From Verrucomicrobiia bacterium (GTDB taxonomy: Bacteria > Verrucomicrobiota > Verrucomicrobiia > Opitutales > Opitutaceae): a stretch of DNA of 64,000 bases. This document shows, piece by piece, positions 44,303 to 53,213 of the stretch; the stretch's first letter is position 1; the number at the start of each line of letters is the position of its first letter. The translations under genes were made by a program, and so were the position numbers. The notes under the pieces were generated by a model. That model had not been told where the DNA came from, ran no database searches, and saw nothing but the letters and a program-made list of their open reading frames with translations. The stretch covers positions 1 to 64,000 of the forward strand of contig WYBX01000114.1 in assembly GCA_011525695.1 (NCBI GenBank), in the 5' to 3' direction.

Positions 44303-44752
44303 TCAGCCGGCTTTCTTCTTTTTCTTCTGGAAGTCCTTGTGGCCCTGCTTCTGGGTATCTGCCATCACGCCAACGAGATTTGCCGCCTCGTCGTTGTCGC
44401 CGGCTTTCACGGCCGCTTCGGCTTTGCCGACAATGCGGATGAACTCCTTCATCCTCGCCTGGTAATCCGCCAGGAACTTCTCCTGCTCGGCCGCCGGAAT
44501 ATCCGCCTTTTTCGCCGGAACGAGCTTCAATGCCGCCTCGGCGTTTTCGCGGATGACGGCGAGACGTGCCAGCGTGTCCTCGTTCTTGGCCGGATCTGCG
44601 ATCTGGCGTCGCACGGCGCGGAAAGCGCCGCCGATTTTCTCCATGTGGCTGCCGAGTTCTGTCTGAGGTTCGTCGGCGGCGGACAGGAAGTGGATGGACG
44701 GCAGCGCTACGAGCGCAACCAGGACGGAGAGCAGTGACTGGCGGAGTTTCAT
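44303..44752 (-). CDS. Cytochrome b562-like periplasmic protein
   Basis: This 149-residue exported protein has a signal peptide (1-25) and a mature four-helix pattern. Heme ligands of the family appear to be kept: Met37 in SHMEKIGGAF near the mature N-terminus and His138 in KQGHKDFQ near the C-terminus, matching Met7 and His102 of E. coli cytochrome b562 by position and context. A Lys-rich end (KKKKK) follows. It could be a soluble periplasmic electron carrier, in keeping with the multiheme genes 1.4 kb to the right. A non-heme member of the same fold is possible. Confidence 0.6.
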   Translation of the reverse strand: MKLRQSLLSVLVALVALPSIHFLSAADEPQTELGSHMEKIGGAFRAVRRQIADPAKNEDTLARLAVIRENAEAALKLVPAKKADIPAAEQEKFLADYQARMKEFIRIVGKAEAAVKAGDNDEAANLVGVMADTQKQGHKDFQKKKKKAG

Positions 44753-44899
44753 GGGGGATGAAAGGAAGGTGGGAAGCGGATATCGGCCAGCAGGAATCGA
44801 CAAGGTGGGGCCGGACTGCAACGGCATTTTGCTGTTTCCCAGAGTGCCCCGTGCGATTCCATGTCGCAGCTGCGACCTCGAATCGCACGGCTGCGGCCG

Positions 44900-45727
44900 C
44901 TACTGCAGCGAGGCCAGCGCGGCGTCGATCGGTAGGGTGTGACGCCGACGCTCGAGGAAGATACTCACGTCGCGATAGCCGAGCGCCTGAAGTTGCCGGA
45001 GGGCGATGACATAACCGTCACCGACCCGCTGGGGGGTGTGGGCATCGGCGCCGATTACAACGGGTATCCCGCGTTCATGCATCAGCTGGAGCATCCGGTT
45101 TCCGGGATTCATTTCCGGGAATGCCTTGTTGATGCCGGAGGTGTTCAGCTCCATCGCCACGCCGGTCTTTGCGATCCGGTCCAGGGCGCGGAGTATGAAC
45201 GGTTCGATCCGGTCGAGCTGCCATTCGCGCGGCGAGTCGTTCTTCACGAGGTCGGGATGCGCAAGGGTGTCATAGAGCCCGGTTTCCGCCGCTTCGGCCA
45301 GATGGCTGAAGTAGGTTTGCTGGTAATCGAACCAGTCGCCGCGAAAAAAGCGGGTCCGATAATCGGGCACCTGCGTATGCACGGAACCGAGGACGTGGTG
45401 GAGCGGTGCTCGGGCGTGCAGGCTTTCGAGCCAGGGTTCGACGCCGGGGTAGTAGTCGCTTTCGAGCCCGAGCCGCACGTCGACCCGGCCGGAAAATTGC
45501 TCCCGAGTGGATCCCACCAGTTGAACGTAAGTATCGTATTCCTCCGGCGCCATCCGCACCGCGTGGGATATCCGGTCCGGCAGCGGACAGTGGCAGGTGA
45601 AGATGATCCCCTTCAGCCCGCGCCGAATCGCCGCCTCCGCGTATTCGGCCGGCTCACCTTCGGCGTGATTGCAGAGGGGAGTATGGCAGTGGGATTCATA
45701 GAGGATCGGTGCAGGTGCCTGGGCCAT
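44900..45727 (-). CDS. PHP-domain phosphoesterase, histidinol-phosphatase HisJ/HisK type
   Basis: This 275-residue protein has the PHP fold. Metal-binding motifs are in order: SHCHTPLCNH, a Glu in GLESDYYP, HHVLGSVH, LAHPD and GADAH. The length and the spacing match histidinol-phosphatases of the PHP class, the final dephosphorylation step to histidinol. No other his genes are adjacent, so a different phosphate ester is possible. The start at 45727 was chosen because upstream codons are repeat-derived. Confidence 0.82.
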   Translation of the reverse strand: MAQAPAPILYESHCHTPLCNHAEGEPAEYAEAAIRRGLKGIIFTCHCPLPDRISHAVRMAPEEYDTYVQLVGSTREQFSGRVDVRLGLESDYYPGVEPWLESLHARAPLHHVLGSVHTQVPDYRTRFFRGDWFDYQQTYFSHLAEAAETGLYDTLAHPDLVKNDSPREWQLDRIEPFILRALDRIAKTGVAMELNTSGINKAFPEMNPGNRMLQLMHERGIPVVIGADAHTPQRVGDGYVIALRQLQALGYRDVSIFLERRRHTLPIDAALASLQ

Positions 45728-45926
45728 CGGAAACGGGAGAGCATTTGCGGGATTCGCTGGAGCGCAAATCCCGTGTGAACGAATGGCACGCGTGCGCCGG
45801 GAAGGCGCGCACCGGTGCCTCGCGACGAATTTCCTATGTCTCGTTCTTCGTAATCGTTCTCGTTCTCTCTCCGGCGAGGCGATCGAGACCATTACCAAAC
45901 ACAGCATCATGATATTTGCGCATATT

Positions 45927-46075
45927 GGAGGGCCGGGCTCCGCCCCGGCCGCATCGTTCCGAACTTCGTACATGGAGGGCCGTGCTCCGTCACGGCCATG
46001 AAGATCGATCGGCTGCGCAGAATGATTTTCCCATCGGGTCTGAGGACGACGCGGAGGTCGTCCCTCCAGAAGATG
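45927..46075. repeat. Dispersed intergenic repeat, second family, copy 2
   Basis: This is the copy matching 38148-38297. It contains CATGGAGGGCCGTGCTCCGT, GGCCATGAAGA, GGCTGCGCAGAATGA, ATCGGGT and GACGACGCGGAGGTCGTCCC. It makes up the middle of the 425-bp gap between the PHP gene and the 13-heme gene. Confidence 0.7.
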
Positions 46076-46152
46076 CGCAACTTGGGTTGAGAACCACGAA
46101 CGAGAACGATTCGATTGCGGCTCCTGCGTTACAGGATCTCCGGATTTCCCGG

Positions 46153-48366
46153 TTAAATGGATTCACCCGGCTCGCCGCCGGACTGCTTCGCCTCCTCGGC
46201 CTTCAGCCGCTCGAGTTCGAGCGGATGTTCCTCGAGCATCTCCTTCTCGGACATCCGACCGGTCAGCCAGGCAAGGTTCATCGGGTAGACATCCGGGTTG
46301 AAAATCACGAAGTAGAAGTGCCAGACGATGATGGCGAGCGTCGCCAGGATCGCCTCGTAGAAGTGCACGGTCCTGGAAATGTCGAAGCCGAGCTTGGTGA
46401 AGAGCCCCATCGAGGTGTTCTCAAACCACAGGATGACGCCCGTGACGCCCATCAGCACCGTGCCCCAGACGAGCGCCCAGTATTCCGCCTTTTCGATATA
46501 GCTGAATCGACCGAAGGCGGGCTTGGTCGGCGCCAGGCCCACGTTGTACTTGAACACGTGCCAGGGATCCGTGAGGTCGCGCCATTTCGGGAGCAGGGCA
46601 AGGAAGAGCGAGCGGCCGGAGCGAGTGAAGGCCAGGTAGCCGATGTGCCAGGCTCCACCGGCGAGCATCACCACGCCGGCAATCCGGTGGATGAGGCTGC
46701 GCCACTCGAAGGCATGTTCACTAAGATTGCCAATCGCCACCACCCACCAGGCCTCGGGATAGCGCAACATGAACCCGGTGACCACGAGCAGGACAAAACT
46801 GATTACCAGGATGCCATGCTGCACGCGCTCGTTGGCCGTCATCCGCAGGTAGAGCCGGTGCGCGACGTGTTCCTCCTCGATCAGCCCCTTCTGAATCGCG
46901 AGCTTCCGCCGAATCTTCTTCACGAAGTCCAGCAGGTTGTGGACGAACATCCCGCCCACCACGACGACGATGAGCAGCACGTACAGGCTGGATACGATGT
47001 AAAGCACTGGGTGGTTGCCGTCGTCGCCGGCCTTGGCTTCCGGGCTGACATGAACCTTGCCCACGGCGAACCGGGTGTTGGCCCCGGGGTGACACTGGCC
47101 GCAGGTCTGGACCAGGTTGTCCTTGTGGACGGTGGAGGTCGGATCGTCCTGCGACTTGATGGCGTGCGAGCTGTGGCAGCTGGCGCAGTTCACCACTTCG
47201 ACGGAGCCGCCACGGACGGCGAGTCCGTGATAACTGTCGGCGAACGTCTGAAAGGTATGGGAGGCGATTCCGTATTTTTTGGTCAGCTTCAGCGAAGCGT
47301 GGCAGTCGGCGCAGACCTGCTGGGCGACATTGGCCTTGTGGACCGGCGAGGCGGGATCGGTGTGCTTGCGGATGTCGTGTTCGCCGTGGCAGTCGATGCA
47401 GGCTGCGGAGTCGAGGTTGCCCTTGCGCAGCGCGGCGGCATGGGCACTGACATCGAACTCCTGGGCGATTTGCTCGTGGCACTTGGCACACGTGGCGCCG
47501 ACGTGAAGCTTGTTCATCCGCGCATCGGCCACCATCGCGCGGTTCATCTCGTGGGCACCATGGCAGTCGACGCAGTTCGCGGCTCCGGGCTTGCCCGCGG
47601 CCAGCGCGGCGCCGTGGACGCTCTGGTCAAATGACGCGACGAAGTTGTCGCCGCGCAGCGCCTGGCCGGCGACGCTTTCCTGGCCGACGTGGCAGGATTC
47701 GCATTGCTGGGTCTGTGCGAGTTTTTGCTCGAGGGTCGCAGCCGTGTTAAGGATCGGGACCACATCCTGCCGATGGCAGGTGAGGCAGTCGGGGGCATTG
47801 GGCTGCTTGTTCGCGAACGCCAATCCGTGGGCGGAGGCGTTGAAATGCTCCCGCTCCAGTTCGTGACACTTCCCGCAGCCCTGGGGTTGAAGTCCGTCGG
47901 CAAAGGGAAACAGCGGTGCCTTCACCGCGGTGATCTCATGCTTGCCGTGGCAGGCCACGCAGGACGTGTCGTCGGCGACGGGAATTTCCTCGGCGGCCAG
48001 CCGCCGGTGGAAGGGGTGGGACTTGCCCGGATTCTCGTGGCACCCGGCGCAATCGACCGGCGTCAGCGGCTGCTTGTGCGGCAGCGCCTCACCATCGAAA
48101 TCCTCATGGCAGTCGATGCAATCGAGGCTGCCGTGGACGGACGCTGCGGCGGCAGCTCCATTGACGAATAACGAAAGCGTCTGGCCGGCCTTCGACATTG
48201 TGAGCTCGGTGTCGGAATGGCATTCGAGGCACGCAGCCGTGGAATTTGGTGCCGGGGCAGGGGCGGGTTCGTCGGCCGCCCGGAGCGCGCCGGCGACGAG
48301 TGCGAGCAAGCTCGCGATGCACCAGCGCCATTCCTTACCGGCGGGCATCCGGCGGAAACCGGTCAT
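46153..48366 (-). CDS. 13-heme cytochrome c fused to membrane cytochrome b
   Basis: This is a roughly 737-residue redox protein. After a signal segment (1-31), 13 CXXCH c-heme motifs lie between about 46 and 425 (CLECH, CIDCH, CAGCH, CVACH, CGKCH, CLTCH, CESCH, CVDCH, CAKCH, CIDCH, CADCH, CASCH, CGQCH). Then follow one membrane helix (about 450-480) and a four-helix cytochrome b region (about 510-690) with His in RVQHGILV, LIHRIAG, GAWHIGYL, TVHFYEA and VWHFYFV. The b part resembles formate-dehydrogenase gamma or Ni-Fe hydrogenase cytochrome b and would pass electrons between quinone and the periplasmic hemes. The start could also be Met at 48402 or 48348. It is divergent from the DUF2339-like gene. 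Confidence 0.85.
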   Translation of the reverse strand: MTGFRRMPAGKEWRWCIASLLALVAGALRAADEPAPAPAPNSTAACLECHSDTELTMSKAGQTLSLFVNGAAAAASVHGSLDCIDCHEDFDGEALPHKQPLTPVDCAGCHENPGKSHPFHRRLAAEEIPVADDTSCVACHGKHEITAVKAPLFPFADGLQPQGCGKCHELEREHFNASAHGLAFANKQPNAPDCLTCHRQDVVPILNTAATLEQKLAQTQQCESCHVGQESVAGQALRGDNFVASFDQSVHGAALAAGKPGAANCVDCHGAHEMNRAMVADARMNKLHVGATCAKCHEQIAQEFDVSAHAAALRKGNLDSAACIDCHGEHDIRKHTDPASPVHKANVAQQVCADCHASLKLTKKYGIASHTFQTFADSYHGLAVRGGSVEVVNCASCHSSHAIKSQDDPTSTVHKDNLVQTCGQCHPGANTRFAVGKVHVSPEAKAGDDGNHPVLYIVSSLYVLLIVVVVGGMFVHNLLDFVKKIRRKLAIQKGLIEEEHVAHRLYLRMTANERVQHGILVISFVLLVVTGFMLRYPEAWWVVAIGNLSEHAFEWRSLIHRIAGVVMLAGGAWHIGYLAFTRSGRSLFLALLPKWRDLTDPWHVFKYNVGLAPTKPAFGRFSYIEKAEYWALVWGTVLMGVTGVILWFENTSMGLFTKLGFDISRTVHFYEAILATLAIIVWHFYFVIFNPDVYPMNLAWLTGRMSEKEMLEEHPLELERLKAEEAKQSGGEPGESI

Positions 48367-48692
48367 TGGCAGGATGGAGGGATGCTGGGCGGACCTTGTC
48401 ATGGCGTGCGCGCGCGTGCGCCGGGCCAGTGTATTCACTGCGGCAGGCGGGCTCTTCGCATCGGTTGACGAAAACTCGGCACATATTGTCGGAGCAGTTG
48501 ACACGCTTATCGCGCACCGATTCGGAACCATCGCTTCGGGCCGAAAGCGACGCGGGATGCCTCTGGTGGGCATGCGCTCCGGGGGGAGCCGGAACACGGT
48601 CGAACAAGAAATGCGGAGCATCCGGCAATGAAGGGGTAGTGAGCCCGAGCCCGTTTCGCCACCCTTGGCCGCGACAGAGGTTACCCCGCCCG

Positions 48693-50405
48693 ATGCCCCA
48701 AACCCGATCGCCGTTGGCGGCCGCTTTGCCGGCCCCATGCCCCGAGCTTCCGCCTTCGGAGGCAGCGACGGCGCGCGTACTCGCGGAGTTTGAACAGCGA
48801 CTGGCGCGGATTGAGGCGCATCTGGGAATCGCGGGCGCGGGATCTCCGCACTCGGTGACCGGTGGCGCGGTCCCACCCGCGGCACTTCAGCCGGTTGATC
48901 TGGAAGCGGTCCGTCCGCCGCCGGACCTGGAGTTCGAGGTGGGCCAGAACTGGTTTTCGCTTGCGGGGATCCTGGTGCTGACGATGGGAATCGGGTTTGT
49001 CCTGTCGCTGCCTTTCGCTGCGCTCCCGGCCGCGGTGCCCGGCGCGGTCGGGCTTGGACTTGGCGCCGGGTTGCTGATGCTGGCGCATGCCTGGCGGCGC
49101 AGCTTTACGCTGGTGGCGGGGTACCTGCGCGGGGCCGCGATGGTGCTCCTTTACATCGCAGTGCTCCGGTTGCTCTTCCCCGTTCCGCGAGCGGTGTTGG
49201 ATCCCGGCGGCCTGGCGGGCCAGGCCGCACTGATCCTCACCCTGGCCGGCTTTCTGGTGCTGGCCCTGACGCGAAACTCCGCCTGGCTGGCCACGCTGGC
49301 GTTCGCGCTCGGGTTTCTTTCGGCGCTGGTGATCGGAAACGCGGGTTTTGCCCTTCCCCTGATCATGGTCCTGGCGATTGCGGGCGTGACAGTCAGCCAG
49401 CGGCGCCGCTGGCCGGCGTTCGGACTGGCACTCCTGCCGATGAGCTACACGGCGCTGCTGCTATGGGTGATCGGGAATCCCCTCGATGGAGGCCCGTTGC
49501 GCTTCGCCACCAGGCCGCTCCTGGCGCCGGCGCTGTTCCCGGGGCTGGTCGTCACCTATGCGGCCGCGATGCTCTTCCGCGGCGACCGGCAATCCGAGAG
49601 CGGGACGACCAACACCGCCGCCCTGCTCAATTGCGCGCTCGGCTATGCCGGATTCGTGGTGCACACCGCGGCGGCCTTTCCCAAGGCCTTCGCCCCGATC
49701 CATGGTGCGGCGTCCGTGTTGTTCCTGGGCCTAGCAATCACTTTCTGGGTGCACGAGCGCAGCCGCGTGGCGACGTTCCTGTATGCGATGACGGGTTACG
49801 TGGCGCTCAGCCTGGCAATCATGAAGGCGTCCGAAATGCCGGCGGTTTTCGTGTGGCTGTCGTTGCAGAGCCTGGTGGTGGTGGCGACGGCGATCTGGTT
49901 CCGCTCCCGGTTCATCGTGGTTGCCAATTTTGTGATCTTTGCCGCGATCGTCCTTGGCTACATCGTGGTGGTGGAACGGGAGAACGGGATCAGCGTGGGA
50001 TTTGGGATCGTGGCGCTCCTTACGGCCCGGTTGCTGAACTGGCAGAAGGATCGGCTGGAACTGCGCACCGAGGTGATGCGCAATGTCTATCTGGGCGGCG
50101 CCTTCGCGATCTTCCCGTATGCGCTCTATCACCTGCTGCCGCTGAAGTACGTCGCGCTCGGCTGGATCGCACTCGCACTGCTTTATTATGGGCTGAATCT
50201 GATCGTGCGGAATCCGAAGTACCGCTGGATGGCCCACGCCACGCTGGGATTGACGACGGCGTACCTGGCGTTGGCTGGCTCGGGTCAACTCGAGCCGGTT
50301 CACCGGATCGTATCATTCCTGGCACTCGGCACGGTGCTTCTGGCCGTCTCCCTGGCCTTCACCTGGGCGCGGGTCCGCCGCCGGGCAGCCGCGAAGCCGG
50401 ACTAG
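48693..50405 (+). CDS. DUF2339-like polytopic membrane protein
   Basis: This 570-residue protein begins with a Pro/Ala-rich stretch and a short coiled coil (ATARVLAEFEQRLARIEAHL). It continues with about 16 membrane helices starting at FEVGQNWFSLAGILVLTMG. The EXXXGXXWFXXXGXLXLXXGXXF pattern at the first helix is the DUF2339 signature. No catalytic residue is evident. It occurs widely as a predicted permease-like protein of unknown function. The start at 48693 replaces a longer upstream frame that overlaps the divergent promoter region. Its end overlaps the convergent gene at 50402 by 4 bp. Confidence 0.75.
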   Translation: MPQTRSPLAAALPAPCPELPPSEAATARVLAEFEQRLARIEAHLGIAGAGSPHSVTGGAVPPAALQPVDLEAVRPPPDLEFEVGQNWFSLAGILVLTMGIGFVLSLPFAALPAAVPGAVGLGLGAGLLMLAHAWRRSFTLVAGYLRGAAMVLLYIAVLRLLFPVPRAVLDPGGLAGQAALILTLAGFLVLALTRNSAWLATLAFALGFLSALVIGNAGFALPLIMVLAIAGVTVSQRRRWPAFGLALLPMSYTALLLWVIGNPLDGGPLRFATRPLLAPALFPGLVVTYAAAMLFRGDRQSESGTTNTAALLNCALGYAGFVVHTAAAFPKAFAPIHGAASVLFLGLAITFWVHERSRVATFLYAMTGYVALSLAIMKASEMPAVFVWLSLQSLVVVATAIWFRSRFIVVANFVIFAAIVLGYIVVVERENGISVGFGIVALLTARLLNWQKDRLELRTEVMRNVYLGGAFAIFPYALYHLLPLKYVALGWIALALLYYGLNLIVRNPKYRWMAHATLGLTTAYLALAGSGQLEPVHRIVSFLALGTVLLAVSLAFTWARVRRRAAAKPD

Positions 50406-50911
50406 GCGCCACTGCAGCCGCAAGCGCAGTCGCCAATCGGATCGTCCGGAACGGCGTCCAGCGGGCCTTCGCTGCCGCCGCCCAGCCGATCGGCCAAGGC
50501 GCAAAGCATCGCATAATAATCGTCCCGGCTCAGGCCGAGCGCGGCGGCGCCAAACGCTTCGGCATCATCCGCGGCCGCAAAGTCACCATAGTTGACCGAG
50601 ACCAGATGATAGAGAACGAGCGCCGGGACTGACGGCAAATCAAGCATGTAGACCGGGTGGACGTGGAGCGTGAAGCCGTCCTCCGGGCTCTCGCCCTTGG
50701 CGGCCGCATAGGCGAACTCGCCCGGCCGGAGATGCGCGGAATCAAAGGTGATCTCACACGGGTAGCGGACAAAGGCCCGATCCTTCAGCAGCCGCTGCAA
50801 CTCTGCCCAACCGATGGTCGGCCCGTATTTGGCGCGGACTTCGGCGCCTTTGGCGGCAACGTGGGCGGTGAGTGACTGTCGGGCGTCGTCGGCGGTGAGT
50901 TGGGTGGCCAT
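50402..50911 (-). CDS. Hypothetical protein with C-terminal Cys cluster
   Basis: I do not recognise the family of this 169-residue protein. It is soluble, with YPCEITFDSAHLRPGEFAYA in the middle and an acidic helical C-terminal half. The end is CACGCSGA, a Cys-x-Cys-x-x arrangement that could bind metal or iron-sulfur. It lies 50 bp after the NrfD-like gene on the same strand, so it may be the last gene of that operon, possibly an assembly factor. This is inference from position. Confidence 0.55.
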   Translation of the reverse strand: MATQLTADDARQSLTAHVAAKGAEVRAKYGPTIGWAELQRLLKDRAFVRYPCEITFDSAHLRPGEFAYAAAKGESPEDGFTLHVHPVYMLDLPSVPALVLYHLVSVNYGDFAAADDAEAFGAAALGLSRDDYYAMLCALADRLGGGSEGPLDAVPDDPIGDCACGCSGA

Positions 50912-50960
50912 GGTATCGGGAGGAGAAACTGGTGCGATTGCGGCGGCAGGGCGCCTTGAT

Positions 50961-52268
50961 TCAATGAGCCGTTGGCGTAGGAATCCGGTCCGGTTTGGAC
51001 GGGAACGCGGCCGGGATTTCCTGCTCGTCGCCCTGAATCTCGGGCCGGCCCTCGTTGGCCTTGGCGAGCCTCCCCTGCAGGATGGGGACGGCCATTCGGA
51101 GGAAAATCGTATAGCACAGCAGCCCGAACGCCCAGATGCCAAAGCATACGAGCGTCTCATTGAGCGACGGCGTGTACTCGATGACTTCGCCGAGCGGCGT
51201 GGGAATGAAGCCCGGCACGACGAGCCCCATCCCCTTCTCGATCCAGATGCCGAGAATCGCCATCACACAGGTCAGGTTGAGCCATTTCAGGCTCCGACTG
51301 AGCGGCAGACAGAGCAGCACCATGGCCGTGACATTCAGCCCGATCGCCGTCCAGATCCATGGCACCAGTGCGTGATGGCCGTGCAGGCCGATGAAAAGAT
51401 ACTTGGCGGAGGCGACATGGTGGTTGCCCGAATAGAACTCCTTGAACACCTCGTTGATGAGCAGGAAGACGTTGATCAGCATCGAGACCTGCACGATCGA
51501 GCGCAACGTGAGCAGCGCCTTGTCGGTGATTCGGTAATGGGTGACGTGCCGGATGACCTGGAGCGCGAGGATGATCAGGGCCGGGCCGGCCGTGAAGGCC
51601 GATGCCAGGAAGCGGGGGCCGACAATCGCGGAATTCCAGAAGGGCCGCCCGCCGAGGCCGACATACAGGAAGGCGGTCACGGTATGAATCGACACCGCCC
51701 AGAAGATCGCGATGAAGACGAACGGAATATAGAACCACCTGGCCGGCTTCCGATCGTGATAGCGGCAATAGAGCAGGTAGCCGCAGATGTGCACGTTCAG
51801 GAGCAGGTAGCCGTTCAGCACGAGCACGTCCCAGCTGAGCATCGAGGCCGGAAAGTTGAACTGGCCGATCACGGGGATCAGGTGCCAGAACCGATCCGGC
51901 CGGCCCAGGTCGACCGTGACAAACGCGAGGCACATGATGATCGCGGCCACGGCGAGCAGTTCGCCGAAGATCACGAGATCATGGAGTTCCTCGTTGTCAT
52001 AGATGTACACGGGGATGACCATCATCACCGCGGCGGCGGCGACGCCGACCAGAAAGGTGAAGTTGGCGATGTAGACACCCCAGGAGACCTCATCGCCCAT
52101 TCCGGTGACCACCAGGCCGTCCACCAGCTGCCGGCTGTAGGCGTGCAAGCCGACGAGCGACACGATCGTCAGCACGCCCATCCAGGCGTAATAACGCCAG
52201 TCGCCGACGAAAGCGATCCGGCCGCACCGCCAGAGAAAGCGAAGGTAATTGCGCGTGGCGGCGATCAT
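50961..52268 (-). CDS. NrfD/PsrC-type quinone-interacting membrane subunit
   Basis: This is a 435-residue polytopic protein with about 10 helices. The NrfD family pattern is present in WGVYIANFTFLVGVAAAAVM, followed by VDLGRPDRFWHLI and FNFPASMLSWDVLVLNGYL. It would accept or donate electrons at the quinone pool and hand them to its Fe-S partner. Its ATG overlaps the stop of the Fe-S gene (ATGA), so translation is coupled. Alternative complex III ActC and Qrc/Nrf membrane subunits are relatives. Without a Mo-type subunit in the operon I cannot assign it to one complex. The start at 52268 is fixed by the overlap. Confidence 0.9.
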   Translation of the reverse strand: MIAATRNYLRFLWRCGRIAFVGDWRYYAWMGVLTIVSLVGLHAYSRQLVDGLVVTGMGDEVSWGVYIANFTFLVGVAAAAVMMVIPVYIYDNEELHDLVIFGELLAVAAIIMCLAFVTVDLGRPDRFWHLIPVIGQFNFPASMLSWDVLVLNGYLLLNVHICGYLLYCRYHDRKPARWFYIPFVFIAIFWAVSIHTVTAFLYVGLGGRPFWNSAIVGPRFLASAFTAGPALIILALQVIRHVTHYRITDKALLTLRSIVQVSMLINVFLLINEVFKEFYSGNHHVASAKYLFIGLHGHHALVPWIWTAIGLNVTAMVLLCLPLSRSLKWLNLTCVMAILGIWIEKGMGLVVPGFIPTPLGEVIEYTPSLNETLVCFGIWAFGLLCYTIFLRMAVPILQGRLAKANEGRPEIQGDEQEIPAAFPSKPDRIPTPTAH

Positions 52269-53212
52269 TTGTCGAAGTAGTAAAAGAACCGCGGTGAAGT
52301 CCCCATTTCCTCCTTGAGCTGGATGAAGACCCGCTTCTCGCGCAGGATGTAGGAGACCTCGCTGTTGGGATCGAGGATGTTGCCGAACTTGCGTGCACCG
52401 ACCGGGCAGACCTCGAGGCAGGCGGGATAGCGGCCGGCCCGGGTGCGCTGGATGCAGAAGTGGCACTTCTCCATCACGCCCAGCTTGCGCGGCCGGTTCC
52501 CGAGGTAGGACATGTCGGGGTTGATCCGCTCGGCCGGCAGCCCGGGCTTGGCGAAGTTGAAGCGGCGCGCCCAATAGGGGCAGGCGGCCTCGCAATAGCG
52601 GCAGCCGATGCACCAGTCGTAATCGATCACCGTGATACCGTCGGACTCCTGCCAGGTGGCGTGCACCGGGCAGACCTTGACGCAGGCCGGGTTCCGGCAC
52701 TGCTGGCATTGCACCGGCAAGTAGAAGAAGCCCTTTTCCGGCACCTGATCGGCCGTGTACTTGTGCTCGGCCTTCTCGACATCGAGCGAGCCATGGGGAA
52801 GCTTCAGGACGCGGATGTATTGGATTTCCGGATCGCGGGAGAGATTGTTCTCGGCCACGCAGGCGTGAACGCATTTGCGGCAGCCGATGCAGCGGGTGAG
52901 GTTGAGGCAGTAGACGAACTCCACGCCGTCCATCGGCCTGAGATCACGGACGTGCGGGCGAATCCCATACTGCCGTTCGACCTCCTTTTCTATCCGGGCC
53001 AGCACGCGCGTCATTTCCTCCGGCGTGAGTTCCTTGTAGTATTTCTGCAGGAACTGCTCTGTGGAGGTGAAATCGTCGAGTTCCCGAAGCGGTGACAGGC
53101 TGGCGGCCAGCGCGGTCAGGCCGGAGAGGGCGGCGGTCGACCGCAGGAAGCTCCGACGCGAAAGGGCGCGATCGGATGTCTTGTCGGACGGAACGGGCGG
53201 GGGAGTGGCCAT
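52265..53212 (-). CDS. Tat-exported four-cluster ferredoxin-like Fe-S subunit
   Basis: This 315-residue protein has a twin-arginine signal (SRRSFLRSTAALSG), so it is exported folded. Four [4Fe-4S] binding sets are visible: CIGCRKCVHAC, CQQCRNPACVKVCP, CIGCRYCEAACP and CHFCIQRT plus CLEVCP. It belongs with HybA/DsrO/NrfC-type partners of NrfD proteins. It lies between the tetraheme cytochrome (1 bp after its start region) and the NrfD subunit (4-nt overlap). The module likely moves electrons between NrfD and the multiheme cytochromes on the periplasmic face. Confidence 0.92.
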   Translation of the reverse strand: MATPPPVPSDKTSDRALSRRSFLRSTAALSGLTALAASLSPLRELDDFTSTEQFLQKYYKELTPEEMTRVLARIEKEVERQYGIRPHVRDLRPMDGVEFVYCLNLTRCIGCRKCVHACVAENNLSRDPEIQYIRVLKLPHGSLDVEKAEHKYTADQVPEKGFFYLPVQCQQCRNPACVKVCPVHATWQESDGITVIDYDWCIGCRYCEAACPYWARRFNFAKPGLPAERINPDMSYLGNRPRKLGVMEKCHFCIQRTRAGRYPACLEVCPVGARKFGNILDPNSEVSYILREKRVFIQLKEEMGTSPRFFYYFDK

Positions 53213-53213
53213 T

